Below are positions 33,350 through 45,819 of a DNA stretch of 64,000 bases, piece by piece. Numbering within the stretch: position 1 is the first letter of the stretch; each line of letters opens with the position of its first letter. The position numbers and the translations under genes are program-made. The DNA comes from Amanita rubescens (Eukaryota; Basidiomycota; Agaricomycetes; Agaricales; Amanitaceae): the NCBI GenBank assembly GCA_015039365.1, contig WION01000087.1, positions 62,001-126,000 on the forward strand, given 5' to 3'. A model generated the notes under the pieces. It had not been told where the DNA came from and ran no database searches. It saw only the letters and a list, made by a program, of their open reading frames with translations.

Positions 33350-36300
33350 TTACTGCACAAAATAGAGATAGGAAACAAAGATTGCGATGGTGAGCGTGCA
33401 GATGTTTCTCATTATACAACAGCATTACAGTATGTATTGTGGCCCTTATTCGTCGTACTAGTAGCCTTGTGAGTGTTTTGATGACTAATAACAGCGAGGG
33501 ACTTACCACTAAATGCAAAGGACCTGGCCAACAACTCGTAGATCCATCCGGCATTAAATATACATTCAGCTCCGTTTCATGCACGAGCGTCCGGAATCCA
33601 GCCAACCTACCCAAGTCTCCTTCTGCACGTCTCAAATTCCTTAGTTTAAGGATAACTCTGAGCACCTCTACGATAATCTGCTCTCCGAAGGCTGCAATAG
33701 GGCCGCTGAAGAATTCGTTTCCCAAGATCCGATATGATGTTCGTTGCCGCCGTGGATCTATCTCCACTGGCTCAGGGAATTGGGCAGGCTGCATCGCGAT
33801 CGCCTTCAGGAAAACACTCTCAAGGATCATTCGTGTAAAACTCACATCAAGATTAGCGTTCTTAAAGCTGATCCATAACCTATCTCCAGCATGGACATTA
33901 AGGGGCGCCATATCCTGGCCTTGAGGGATCTGCGCGTCTGCGGTAACTTCTCGCCACGCATTGCTTATACGAGGGTTGAAGCCTTGTCGGTCTTAAGCAA
34001 TAATACAAGTGGATTAGTTAACAGGAAACTGACGAAGGGCTTCTCGTGCATAACCGAGCAAAACTTCTGCGCTCTCCGCATCATCTAATTGCATTAGTTC
34101 TAGAATATGATGTCGTTCCTTCTCTTGCTCTTCGTCCAGGTAAAAGTCGACAGCGTGCACAGCGGCTTCGAGGGACTTTGATCAGCTATATTCTCACCAG
34201 AATTGTAAAACATACCTTGAGCAATGCTCACAGAGCAGCTGACAGCTATATCCAGCACGATGGTAACAAGCTCTTCGAGCGGTTTATCGCTAGATGCCAT
34301 CTTACTGAGAAATTCAAAACTTGGCGGCGTGTCTTCTTCAGTTTGCTTTTGACTCGTAAAGATTCCCATGAATGCTTTCTATGAAATACATGAGAGCCGG
34401 GCAGGGATTGAAGTGGTAAAAATACTGACAGGCGATAGGACAGGTTTGAGCGCCAATATTTCCTTCGCCACGAGACCCAAGATGACATGGGTAGCTCTGA
34501 CAGTTTGAAGCAAAGCAAAGCCATTCTCAGTGTCTTCAATGCTCGGGTATTTGAGGCTACGAATACGATTCATACTATAATCCAATCTGTAGAAGGAAAA
34601 CTCACGTATACTAATGAACCGACGTCAGCTCCGTTTGCTCATATCACGATGACGGACTCACTAGCTTGGATAGAATATCGTACAATTCACTCTCTGTGTA
34701 TAGCCCCTCAGGATATGCGTCCGTTTTCAGAGGGATACCAAACTATGCGACTCGCATCAGGTCACAAAGGCTGAAAAATTTATAGTCGAGCACTCACCAA
34801 ATGTTCGGCCACCCACTCGACAGACGATGCATTAACAACATCGTGAACAATATCAACAGTCGTGCCCTTGATGCCTCCGTACTTCCATGATCTTTCTTTG
34901 ATCTTCCGCGATACACTTTCACGGAACCAGTCACCGTGGTTTTGCAAAGCATCCTTGTTCGGAAAGAGCGCTTCCAGCACCTGTCATCTTCTTAGTACTA
35001 TGGCCTAACCTTTTTTTGTCAGACGCACATAAAACTTCTCGGGAGTTTTGTACCTAATTATTCATTTAGTCTCTGTATGGCACAGGTACATAAACGCGCT
35101 TACTCAGTCCCGGACTCGATGGATAACATGAATTCTTGACCATCCTGGGCGACTTTAAGCTCATACATGGGAGCAAAAACGACGCGTTCATTAGTAATAT
35201 GCTTGATGGGCGCGAACTCATCCAGAATCTTGGGAATGGGAGCAGCCGTCGGCTGGTCAAATAGGTACCTATCAGCTATTCCTTGCTTCGTTAAACTGTC
35301 TTTCATCTTTTGTGGTGTTGAGAATGGGAAACAGCCGTATACTGAATTCTGGTACGAAAGTAAACGATAGTCAATGCCTCTCACGAGTTATTGACTTACA
35401 TATTCGTAATACAGGCGAAGGTGGCGAATGAGCAGCTTTGATACTTGAAACGGGTTAAATCGTTGTCAACGCGATGGCGATAAGATACTCACATTGTCCG
35501 CCCGAGTTTATGCTAGACGAATCTCGCTGGCAATCTAGATAACCCCATGATGTTAGATTCCGCGCTAAAAAGCATCATGATCAGAGGACGCCCGTTTAGA
35601 GTACACCGTATGTCTTACGACTAAAGTCGGTCGTGTAGAACCTGTCTCCCTGTATCAATCTCACAGCGTCCGCTAATAAAGCTTTAGTCATCTACTAAGT
35701 CAATAAATAAGCAGTTGATGCTTTGAGATGGGGCAAAGCACGCACTGTGTACCCGCAAGAGTAAGGTGAGTCCGCCGATGCTTCGCATTGCAAACCGGGC
35801 TAAAAGATATCAATAAGACGCTGAAAAGGCACGGAAACGACTCACGTAAAGTTCCAAATTATCAATATGGCCATAAAGTCTTCGCGCAGTACTCTACAAA
35901 CATTAGTTGTCAATCCACACACCTGCAAAAGAACATCAACTTACCGAAATGACAGGATCCGAAGACCATTCTTCAAAATCCTCAAACGCTACCCAAAAAA
36001 AACTAAGAACATCAATCACAAGACAGTAAAACAGAAACACATACGTTTCAGTCCTAGATGAGTTCTAAACTCGTTCAATGAACACACTCCCCAAGACCGT
36101 GCTCGCTCGATTGCAAGGATCTCTGCGGGTCGAAAGATGACCGCAATACCTCTAGCTCGGAACGCGCTCGCGGGACTTTCAGTCGCCTCCAGCAACACGT
36201 TGACGAGCTCGTCGTCGTCGAATTTCCCGTTCAATCCGCGCATCAATCTATCCAAGCCATTTGAGATGACATATCCTGTAACAAAACAAAAAAACAAACC

Positions 36301-37798
36301 TGGAGAATGACCGTTTTCTGGGGTCAGAGTTCAAGTTCGATTGATACTCCCGCTTTACTCTTTCCAAATCTTCGGGTGAGATTCTCTCTGGTAGTTTTCG
36401 CCCAAAGAGCTGGTTGAATTGGTCCTCGGTCCATTTTAGATCGACTTGAGATAAGCTGGCGTGCCACTGTTCGAGTAGTTCAGTTAAGGCGTGTCATAGA
36501 ACGATGTCAAAATGCGGTAATACCCTGTACAACATGTTGAACTCGACACTTGAATGTGTTCCGTGCGAGCGTCCACTAGCGGCTTGCCTCCTCAACTGCG
36601 ATAGCTGGCAAAAACCGAGTGAAACCAACAACAAAAAAGTTTGAATGAGCTGGCCTTACATCTATACCACCGCTTCTCGTCCAATTTGTATCTTCTGAAA
36701 GCCCGAGATACGCAGGAAGGTAATCTGACATCATCACGTTCAAGAAATGTCCACAGCTGTGAAAAGAATGTAGCAGGCGTCATTTGTGGATAAGATGAGA
36801 AACGTACTTGACTAGTCTGGCAGTTTGGAATATCTCTTCGTCCTGTTTCAATCTGAGAGATTCGTCCGTAGGGGGTGGATCTATCCATTTCTTCTGTTCA
36901 TTAATGCTTAGTAGGCGTTCCGCGATATACTAGGAGTTGGTTAGGGTTCCTGATTACTGAATCACATGAAACATTACTCGCGTTGTGATTTCGACTGAAG
37001 ATGACCAAAAGCGCAATTACGGAGGGCGGTGCGAGCAGTAGTCTATCCTCGGCGAACGTATCTGGGTAGAGAACACCTCTTCCTGAATCTTTGTCTCTGA
37101 TCTGGCTTTGGCTCTCGGCGTCTGAAGCGAAAAGTCAACTATTGGAAGTAAATACAGAGGTCGGGGTCGACGCACCTGAACCGTACAGCGGACTAAGATC
37201 GAGATACGAACTAGTGGAGTTGACGTTCCAATCGTCCAGGTTTGTATTATACAGGGAATATCTGTTTAGAGGGGATTACTTCCATGGAATACGCAGAACA
37301 TCACATAAGACGTACGTCACTAATAACGCAAATGCGTATGAAAGACTTGAAGCGCCCGATGGATGTAGTCGTTTCTGCACGCCGTTCAATCAACATCGCT
37401 CGGAAGAGAGGTAAAACAACAACAGCACTCACATCACGCGCCTTTAGCAAAGCATCAAACACCAATCCCGGTTCAGGCAATGACGCAAACCGGTGTTCAC
37501 TGTGCACGTTCCGCGCATAAGGCATCCCCGCTCGGCCTATATCCGGGTAAAGAACATTGTTCGCTCCCCCATCCGCTTGTCGATGAACGTGTTTTGAGCC
37601 CACAAATGAACATGGAAGCTACGTTATCATTAGCAGATGATCATGGTGGGTGCAGGGCGGACGTACGTTAGGCAGCGTGGGATACAACGGATCTCTTATC
37701 TTTACCATTTTAGTCTTCTTTTTGAAACCGAAGAGTGTGTGTGTTGGAAGGGAGGACGAGGACGAGGGTGGGGACGAGGAAGTGGCATCTGCCGACAT
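33350..37798 (-). CDS. Ppo/linoleate diol synthase-like protein (heme dioxygenase plus P450 domain)
   Basis: Conserved blocks occur in order on the minus strand. The N-terminal part has GGANNVLYPDIGRAGMPYAR (about 37550) and HPSGASSLSYAFALLVT (about 37360). The dioxygenase core has SSYLDLSPLYGS (about 37200), FSRNHN|YIAERLLSINEQ, VMMSDYLPAYLGL (about 36740) and EFNMLYR|WHASL (about 36520), where the Tyr and proximal His are present. The P450-like half has DFEEWSSDPVIS, SCGYT, WGYLDCQRD, SVYGCFPFSTPQKM and GNEFFSGPIAAFGEQI. Introns are short and frames continue throughout, so the gene looks intact to a stop at 33350-33352, placed immediately after a final acceptor. Such enzymes oxygenate C18 fatty acids to oxylipins that act in fungal signalling. 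The P450 heme-ligand Cys is absent, as in 10R-dioxygenases of the PpoC type. The distal-His position reads Tyr (see findings). Confidence 0.8.
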
Positions 37799-37859
37799 GA
37801 CGACGGCAGCGATATCACTGGATGGCGGCTGTGCACCGTCGAATTGGTCGCTCTATACA

Positions 37860-38336
37860 AACAGATATGTATCAATCATGGTACGAAATGGAAAGCGGTA
37901 TACACACGCTGGCGGGTTTTCTTGCTTCAATCGAGTCGAATGAACGTCGTTCGGGCGATGGAGGGTCCAGCGCCGGCGCTGGGTCTGGCTTTTCCATGTA
38001 ATTCAGTATATGGATAAGGCGGGATTAGTGCGGGACTCGGACACACTTCTGTAAGTCCAAAAGAGGATGTTGACATTTCCGCGTCGAACTGAGAAAATGA
38101 TCCGGTGAAAATCTAGCCAGTGAGGGATGACAGATAGAAAAACGTACGTCGTCAACTATGATTTTCACCACCGGATAACCTTCTGACTCTTCAAAATCGA
38201 GATCGTCAAAGTCTGGCGCGGGCTGTGCGGCCTTGCGTAGTCGTGTAGAAGAAGAGGGCGCTCGAAATTGTTTCTGTCCGGATGAGTTTAGATGGGTTGG
38301 GAATGCGGCGAACGTTGGGGACGCTGTGCGGGACAT
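37860..38336 (-). CDS. hypothetical small gene upstream of Ppo, uncertain
   Basis: A frame starting MSRTASPTFAAFPTH (38336) contains an acidic motif (PDFDDLDFEESEG, then VVKIIVDD) and a GTACGT donor at about 38149. A plausible second exon begins after CTGGCTAG (FTGSFSQFDAEMSTSS), and a Pro/Ser-rich stretch follows. The segment is duplicated at 45.6-46.2 kb, where the MSRTASP part is inverted. No family is recognised, and it might equally be 5' coding sequence of the Ppo gene. Confidence 0.35.
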
Positions 38337-38559
38337 GGAGGTAAATTTGCAAAGGTTGGCACGAGTTGATTGTCGCCATCAGTGACGGCGACGGCGATGC
38401 ACTGAGCAATACGGCTGATGCGGCAGCACCGTGACTCGGATCTCGTTACATTTGTACTTAAGCCCCTTGAAACAGCCCTTTACATTACCATGGTATCCAT
38501 CACACGAAGAAAATAAGACCAAGAGCAATCAAGACATTCAATATGGATAAATAAGAATC

Positions 38560-38970
38560 ACGGTAGACTACGGGCGCAATTTCCTGCATTGAAAGTGAAT
38601 CTGCAACTTATTGAGCAGATTCTGAAGCCTCGACCACATCTCTGCCATTTGACGCACAACTGTCTATCTAGATCTTCAGTATTGGGTGTGATAACCACGA
38701 TGAAAGGATCCTCACCTGATTCCGTACGCGCAGGACCCAAAGATAAAACGCGAAGATTAGGAAAACGAGCGGACACAAGCTCGATAAGGTCTTTATCAAT
38801 TTGACTGTCGTCTACCGCAATAGACAAGTCTTCCAAAGTAAACCTGCAAACGGAGGAAAGTGCATTCATGACGTCCAATAGATCAAGATTGCAACTGTGA
38901 CTTGATTTGGAGCCGTGCCGTCGTCTTCGTTGATATCGACGACGCGGACGACACGTTGAGGCCACCATAG
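38560..38970 (-). pseudogene. F-box/LRR gene fragment
   Basis: It matches the intact F-box gene at 46.6-48.1 kb (segments LDVMNALSSVCRFTLEDLSI and FPNLRVLSLGPA, and the 3' end) but lacks the F-box and about 200 bp of the last exon. The junction with the neighbouring sequence at about 38970 is abrupt. It lies beside the Ppo gene, just as another F-box fragment lies beside the Ppo copy at 44.4 kb. Confidence 0.75.
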
Positions 38971-40883
38971 CCTCTCAATTTCTTGCCAGTTTTTCCCTCA
39001 GCGGCGCCTCCCTTAACATGTTCAGAATGCATACAGGACGAGCGGTTGGCACTTTCAATTCCTGTGCCAACGTCAGCTTTCTGCCTTTCTATTAATCATC
39101 CAAACTCCCCTCCCTACAAAACTGGTATCAAGACACCATTTTCAATCAACGAACGGCACTCACCAGCATATTTGAAATGAAAATGTCTTCATCACATCGT
39201 CCACGTAAGCCGTACTTGCCTCCCCCGTCATAACTATGGCATATCCTTCATCTAGTCTCGTCGTTACTCTCCGATTCTTGCCCATTTTCGGGGATGTTAG
39301 CGATTCTTCACGTTTTGGTGCAGGAGAAGGTGATGGGAAGTCAACATTTTTATTCCATCTTTTCATCGGAAGAACGGTTGACGTGACTGCTCTTGCCACA
39401 GCTACAACTGCGGTATGCCATTTTTCATTCGCTTCTTCGTTCCTGTTATGCTTTGCGCACTCCAATGGCATCTACTAGGCGTAGGGGATATATGTGCTGG
39501 CTTTTGTGCATGCGATATTTCTTGTGATGGAGGAGCTGGGCGAGGTACTTGAAAAAGCGAGCGGAGGGGTGATGAGGTGGGTGGAGTTTTCACAGTAGGC
39601 CAGATACTCCAACGGTGAAGCGTCCTGCTGTAAGATGGTGTCGGACTCTCATTTCCAATGCTGATTCTTGTGCCGCTGAAAGTGCGGCGGATGTAGGTGC
39701 GGGTACGAGTGCAAGCGGGGTCATGAGGTGATGAGCTTGTGGCAGGTGCCTGAGTCAGTCCGCGCCTGTATCCGATCCGCTCTATCCTTGGGACGAGTAT
39801 TGCTTGCATGACCATGATACAGCCTCGGCCCTCCTCTCCCTTGGTACCATGATGGTTCGTCCGAGAACGTTGACGCATTGTTTGAATGCAAGGCTCGCGA
39901 GTATGCCTAGCGGCGAGGCGGAATCTGCGTGAGGGGTGGCCAGCGCTCGGGCTGAGCACAGTTGTCGAGAACTCTGGGCGAAGGTAGCTGACAGAAAGAA
40001 GAATCCACTGCTCGATTGGCCGGAAGGCGAGGGCAGTTTGCGAGGCGAGACAACGAAGGCCCGTCATGTAAAGACAATTTGCGGAAGTGAACGATACGCT
40101 ACAGATACACCGAAAGTGACATGGATAGTCGATATATATCTTTCCTGAACATACATTGAATCATCCTTCCATCGCTAGTTGAGTGCTGAGGCTCAACGCA
40201 CCTCTGACCTGGTTCTCCACATGTACTATCCAACAGATTTACATCTCGAGTTCCCTGACCCTCCCAGTAATGTTCACCTTGACCATAATCGCTTTCAAGA
40301 CCAATTGAGGGGACACCGATATTTGAAGACGGCACCAACTAGCGAGTCGCAGCAATGGCGAACCGTGATGCTGTGGCTCGGACATAGCCACCGCAGGATC
40401 CCTTCCACTCGCTGCAGTATGACCAAACGCTCTTGCACATTGTAGTAGCACCGATTCCCTTTCAATTCGTATGCAAGTTCCAAGGCCTGAAAGGATTCGG
40501 TCTTATCCGGGCGGCGGGAGACATACACGCGGTCCACGCCGAGACACGCGACACACGGCATATTCCGACACACGTCCCCTAGCGAAATGCTAGACTTAAA
40601 ACTCTCTAATATGGATCTGCTAGTAGAGAGATAACTGCTATATATGAAGCCCTGTTCCCTGGCCTCGGACCATGCCACGCGAACTCGAAGCGGTGGCCCG
40701 CAACCCTCCGCCGGACTATGCCGAGAGCCCTTTTCCACGAAGTTCCATGTGACATGTGACATCACGTCCTTTCTTCTTGACTGCCATCTAGCTACATCAT
40801 TCATCAGGTAACTTCATTTTGGTCTATTCCGAGTATGATATTTCTCATACATATGTATTACTCTTTCATAGACTGTGATCATC
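38971..40883. other. mostly unassigned region; one uncharacterised minus-strand frame
   Basis: A minus-strand frame of about 220 codons starts at ATG 40067 (MTGLRCLASQTALAF, Arg-rich and reminiscent of a mitochondrial presequence) and runs to about 39402, where it overlaps another frame (39471-39160) in a different phase. A splice join between them is possible but unproven. The rest, including frames near 40.2-40.8 kb, shows no domain. Confidence 0.3.
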
Positions 40884-43800
40884 ATGCCAGCAGATCCACC
40901 TCAGGTAGTGAATACTGGTTTCTTTGCTGGATACCGGAATATTTTTGTTATGGATAGTGAACTTATAGAGGTATTGAATTTCAGCATTTTTTCACCTGGA
41001 TCTCATCAATAATGAAGACTCATGATAGATCAATGTCTACTATTATGTTCCAGACCCTCCTTTACCTCCTATTAAACATTCTAGCACTTTCTTTACAGGT
41101 CAAGACATGTACTTGCAGAAGCTGAAGGATCACTTTATGTCTGATATAGGGGGCCAAACAAAAATTTTCCTTCTGCATGGTTTAGGTGGCATTGGCAAGA
41201 CTCAGATTTGCCTTAAATTCATTGAAGAAAATTCTGATTTGTGAGTCTATTACACATTAGTATAGTATGTAATTCAAAATAACTGACCTACATATTCAAG
41301 ATTCTCTAACATATTCTGGATTGATGCTTCTTCAGAGGAAAGCATCAAATGTATACTCACACAAATATCCTCAACCTACAGTACTTCTTCAGATGGTAAT
41401 CCCTCAGCCACATCTGCTCTTGATTGGATTTCTAAAAGGCCCAACTTTTTGATGGTGTATGATGGAGCAGATGGTCATTACTCAGTAGTTGAGAACTTCC
41501 TCCCACCTGGAAATGGAGGAAATGTTATGATAACAAGTAGGAATATTGGGTTGATGAGGCTATCCAGAAAAAACACAATGGAGGTTCATGGCATGACAGA
41601 TGAAGATGCTATTTCACTGCTATTGAAGTCAGCCATGCTTAATGACACAGATGATGATACCCATGATCTGGCCCAGCAGCTTGTATTGCAATTGGATGGA
41701 ATCCCTCTTGCCATTGACCAAGCAGGAGCATATATGCATTCATGTGGATGTAGCATTAATGGTTATGTGGAACTGTTCACAAGATACAAGAATAAGTTAA
41801 TGAGGGATACTCCAAGATTTGAAGGTGCTTCAGATTATGGAACATCTACATATGGGACATGGGATATTTCCATGAAAATGATGGAGGGTATAGCTGCAAT
41901 GGATAATTCACAGGAATCTCTTGAAGTAAAAAGTGCCATGAAGCTCTTGAGGATCTTTGCTTTCTTAGATCATGCTCATATACCACAAGAATTATTCAAA
42001 AGTGCTGCTGAGAACTACACAAAAAGATGTATTGCCAGTAAGGATGATGTGTATCCTTCACCACCATTGAGCTTGCTGGATATTGCCAAAACTGTGTTGT
42101 TTTTGGATGAGAAGAGAGAATGGGATATGTTACAATTTCAACAAGGGATTAAAGTGCTGCTATCATTTTCTCTGCTCAAGCCAAGTGGTAAAATGTACTC
42201 AGTCCATGCATTAGTAAACTCCTGGAACAGAAGCAGAATTCCACACACAGAAATTAATAGGCAAATTTCACTCACAAGGGCCATGCTAGCCTGTTCTGTA
42301 GAGTTGGACTATGGTGTTGACAACTATAAGTTTTGTGTGCTGCTTGCTCCACATATCAGAGCAAATTATGCTCATGCAATACAGTCAAGTTCAAGCACTC
42401 TCTTCTATGACTATGAATGTGTTAGATTTGCACTTGTATTTCATCACATTGGAAGTTGGAATGAAGTAGAGAGGCTGCAGATACAAATCATGAATGCAAG
42501 GAAAGAAAGGCTTGAATCACACCACCCAGACACTCTGATAAGCATGGCTAATCTAGCAGTCACATATGTGCACCAGGGGAGGTGGAATGAAGCAGAGAAG
42601 CTGGAGTTACAAGTTATGGAGGCAAGGAAAGAAAAGCTTGGATCACACCACCCAGACACTTTGAGAAGCATAGGTAATCTAGCAATTACATACTGGAAGC
42701 AGGGGAGGTGGGATGAAGCAGAGAAGCTGCAGGTACAAGCCATGGAGATGAACAAAGAACACCTTGAATCACAGCACCCAGACACTCTTACAATGATGGC
42801 TAATCTAGCAGCCACATACAGGAACCAGGGGAGGCAGGATGAAGCAGAGAGGCTGGAGGTACAAGTGATGGAGGCAAGAAGAGAAAAGCTTAAATTACAT
42901 CATCCAGACACTCTGACAAGCATGGCTAATCTTGCAGTCACATACCAGAACCGGGGGAGGTGGGATGAAGCAGAGAGGTTGCAGGTACAGGTGCTGGAGG
43001 CAACCAAAGAAAAGCTTGGACCACATCACCCAGACACTCTGAGAAGCATGGGTAATTTAGCAGTCACATATGGGCACAAGGGGAGGTCAGATGAAGCAGA
43101 GAAGCTGGAGTCACAAATCATGGTGGCAAGGAAAGAAAATCTTGGATCACACCACCCAGACACTCTGACCAGCATGGTTAATCTAGCTGCCACATACTTA
43201 AACAAGGGCAGGTGGGGTGAAGCAGAGGAGCTCCAGGTACAGGTCATGGAGGCAAGCAAAGAAAAGCTTGGGTCACATCACCCAGACACTCTGAGAAGCA
43301 TGAGTAATCTAGCAGTCACATACAGGAACCAGGGGAGGTGGGATAAAGCAGAGAAGCTGCAGGTACAAGTCATGGAGGCAAGGAAAGAAAAGCTTGAATC
43401 ACATGACCCAGACACTCTGAAAAGCATGGCTAATCTGGCAGTCACATACCATGCCCAGGGGAGATGGGATGAAGCAGAGAAGTTGAACATACAGGTCATG
43501 AAGGCAAGTAAAGAAAAGCTTGGATCACATCATCCAGACACTCTGAGAAGCATGGCTAATCTAGCAGCCACATATGATGAGCAGGGGAGGTGGGATGAAG
43601 CAGCAAAGCTGAAGAAACAGGTCATGGAGGCAAGGAGAGAAAAGCTTGGATTACACCACCCAGACACTTTGAGAAGCTTGGGTAATCTAGCAGTCACATA
43701 CTTCAACCAGGGGAGATGTGATGAAGCAGAGAAGCTGGAGGTACAAGTCATGGAGGCAAAGAAAGAAATGCTTGGAATACACCACCCAGACACTCTGACA

Positions 43801-44226
43801 AGCATGGCTAATCTAGCAGTCACATACCAAAGCCAGGGGAGGTGGGGTGAAGCAGTGGAGTTGGAGGTACAAGTCATGGAGGCAAGGAAAGAAAAGCTTG
43901 GATCACACCACCCAGACACTCTGACAACCATGGCCCGTTTAGCTATCACATACAGCAACCAGGAGAAGTGGGATGAAGCAGAGAAGCTGGAAATACGAGT
44001 CATGGAGGCAAGGAAAGAAAAACTTGGACTACACCACCCAGACACTCTGAAAAGCATGACTAATCTAGCACTCACATACAAAAGTCAGGAGAGGTTGGAT
44101 GAGGCTGATGCTTTGTTTGCACAAGCCATTGTGATAATGGAGAAAACTATGGGATCCCAACACCCAACTACAGTCAAGTGCAGGAAACTCAGATTGAGTC
44201 TAATTGCAACATTGGCACAAGGGTAA
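40884..44226 (+). CDS. NB-ARC-TPR NLR-like protein, 1074 aa
   Basis: Exons 40884-40970, 41029-41240 and 41301-44226 sum to 1075 codons. The NB-ARC domain shows the P-loop GLGGIGKTQ (about 41190), a Walker B-like FLMVYDGAD (about 41445), the GGNVMITSRN motif and GIPLAIDQAGAYM (about 41700). From about 42430 to 44110 the C-terminal half is a tandem array of 42-residue TPR units of the kinesin-light-chain type (core HHPDTLxSMxNLAVTY, GRWDEAEKL). There is no recognisable N-terminal effector domain; about 60 residues precede the P-loop region, with a hydrophobic FFAGYRNIFV segment. Fungal proteins of this type are candidate pattern sensors analogous to NLRs. The gene is nearly free of CpG and differs in composition from its neighbours. 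Confidence 0.9.
42421..44110 (+). repeat. near-identical TPR tandem repeats, 126-bp unit, 13 complete units
   Basis: The motif HPDTL recurs 13 times at exact 126-bp intervals from about 42527, with a diverged final HPTTV. Most variation lies in a few residues (after DTL, in the TY-xxQ turn, and in EKLxxQVMEA), and the rest is homogenised. This is a recent, actively exchanging repeat. Confidence 0.9.
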
Positions 44227-44640
44227 AGGCAGACACCTTGGCACCTTTGGCAGATCAGCTTCATCATAGTAACTTGGCTTATTACATATTGTTTAGTAGT
44301 GACTAGTGAGTAGTAAATATCATCCAATTAGGAGACGGTTTTGATGGTCCTTCAACTATGACAAGCACTGAAATTAGAAAGCTTCAAAGTCCAAGATGTT
44401 GACTTGCCAGGGTCTCGCACTTGCCTGCGTCCGGAGCAGGAGCAAATGGGTATCCAATAAGCAAAGGAAGAAGAGGTCCGTACATCGATAATCGTCGCAG
44501 ACGGCTGAGATCGATGGCCCACGGAGTTCTCAAGAAGGTGAACATTTTTGTATCCTTCGACGATAACGTTGTGAATGTGCGGATGTCTTTTCAGGAAAGC
44601 CAAGAAGCGGTGTGCGTCGACTTCAGTCGAAGAACAATGC
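44227..44640 (-). pseudogene. fragment of F-box/LRR gene 2
   Basis: Plus-strand bases from about 44400 to 44640 match 51660-51880, that is exon 2 of the intact F-box gene at 51.1-52.4 kb (minus-strand FLKRHPHIHNVIVEGY, then the IYGPLL and IGYPFA-like segments). Frameshifts break it, and the copy stops at about 44640, where Ppo-derived sequence starts. Confidence 0.7.
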
Positions 44641-45730
44641 CTTACATCTATACCACCGCTTCTCGTCCAGGACGAAGAGATAATCCAAACTGACAGACTA
44701 GTCAGGTATGTTTCTCATCTTATCCGCGAACGATGTCTGCTACATTCCTTTCGCAGCTGTGGACATTTCTTGAATGTGATGATGTCGGATTACCTTCCTG
44801 CGTATTCGGGCTTTGCTTCAATCTGAGAGATTCGTCCGTAGGGGGTGGATCTGTCCATTTCATTAATGCTTAGTAGGCGTTCCACGATATACTGAAAGTT
44901 GGTTAGGGTTCCTGATTATTGCATTACGTAAAACGCTACTCACATTACGATTTCGACCGAAGATGATCAAAAGCGCGATTACGGAGGGCGGTGCGAGCAG
45001 TAGTCTATCCTCGGCGAACGTATCTGGGTAGAGAACACCTCTTCCTAAATCCTTGTCTCTCTTTCGGCATCTGAAGCGAAAAGTCAACTGTTGGAAGTAA
45101 ATACAGAGGTCGGGGTGGACGCACCTGAACCGTATAGCGGACCAAGGTCAAGATGCGAGCTAGAGGAGTTAATGTTCCAATCGTCCAGGTTATTTATTAT
45201 ACAGTGAATATCTGTTTAGAGGGGATCACTTTCATTCAAGACGTACGTCACTAAGAGCGCAAATGCATGTGAAAGACTTGAAGCGCCCGGTGGATGTGGT
45301 CGTTTCTGCTCGTCGTCCAATGAACATCGCTCGGAAGAGAGGTAAAACAACAGCACTCACATTCACGCGCCTTAGATACAACGGATCTCTCGTCTTTAAC
45401 ATTTTATTCTTCTTTTTGAAAACCGAAGAGTGTGTGTGTTGGAGGGGAGGATGAGGACGAGGGCAGGGACGAGGAAGTGGCATCTGCCGACATGACAACG
45501 ACAGTGATATCACTGGATGACGGTTGTGCACCGTCGAATTGGTCGCCCTACAAACAGATATGTATCAATCAATCATACATAGTTGGTACGAAATGGAAAG
45601 CGGTACATACGCTGGCGGGTTTTCTTGCTTCAATCGAGTCGAATGAGCGTCGTTCGGGCGATGGTGGGTCCGGCGCTGGCGCTGGGTCTAGCTTTTCCAT
45701 GTAATTCAGTATAAGTATGAACAAGACGGG
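44641..45730 (-). pseudogene. rearranged copy of the Ppo gene 5' half
   Basis: Positions 44820-45430 repeat 36840-37470 and 45420-45720 repeat 37720-38020, both in the same orientation, with the intervening exon deleted. Within it, 44675-44818 (exon encoding CGHFLNVMMSDYLPAY) is inverted relative to the functional gene. A TAA follows the TYSLYN segment at about 45200, and several exons are lost. It is a non-functional mosaic. One site is informative: the intron donor that is GCGAGT in the functional gene is GTGAGT here. Confidence 0.8.
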
Positions 45731-45819
45731 ATTAGTGCGGGACTCGAACATACTTCAAGTTCTGTTGATAGTCCAAAAGAGGATGTTGACACTTCCGCGT
45801 CGAACTGAGAAAATGATCA

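Noticed and set aside
40179..40804. Possible coding gene between the unassigned region and the NB-ARC gene
   Set aside because: Frames on both strands lack start, splice and domain support.
42444..44327. Minus-strand frames opposite the TPR array
   Set aside because: These are antisense shadows of the 126-bp TPR repeat.
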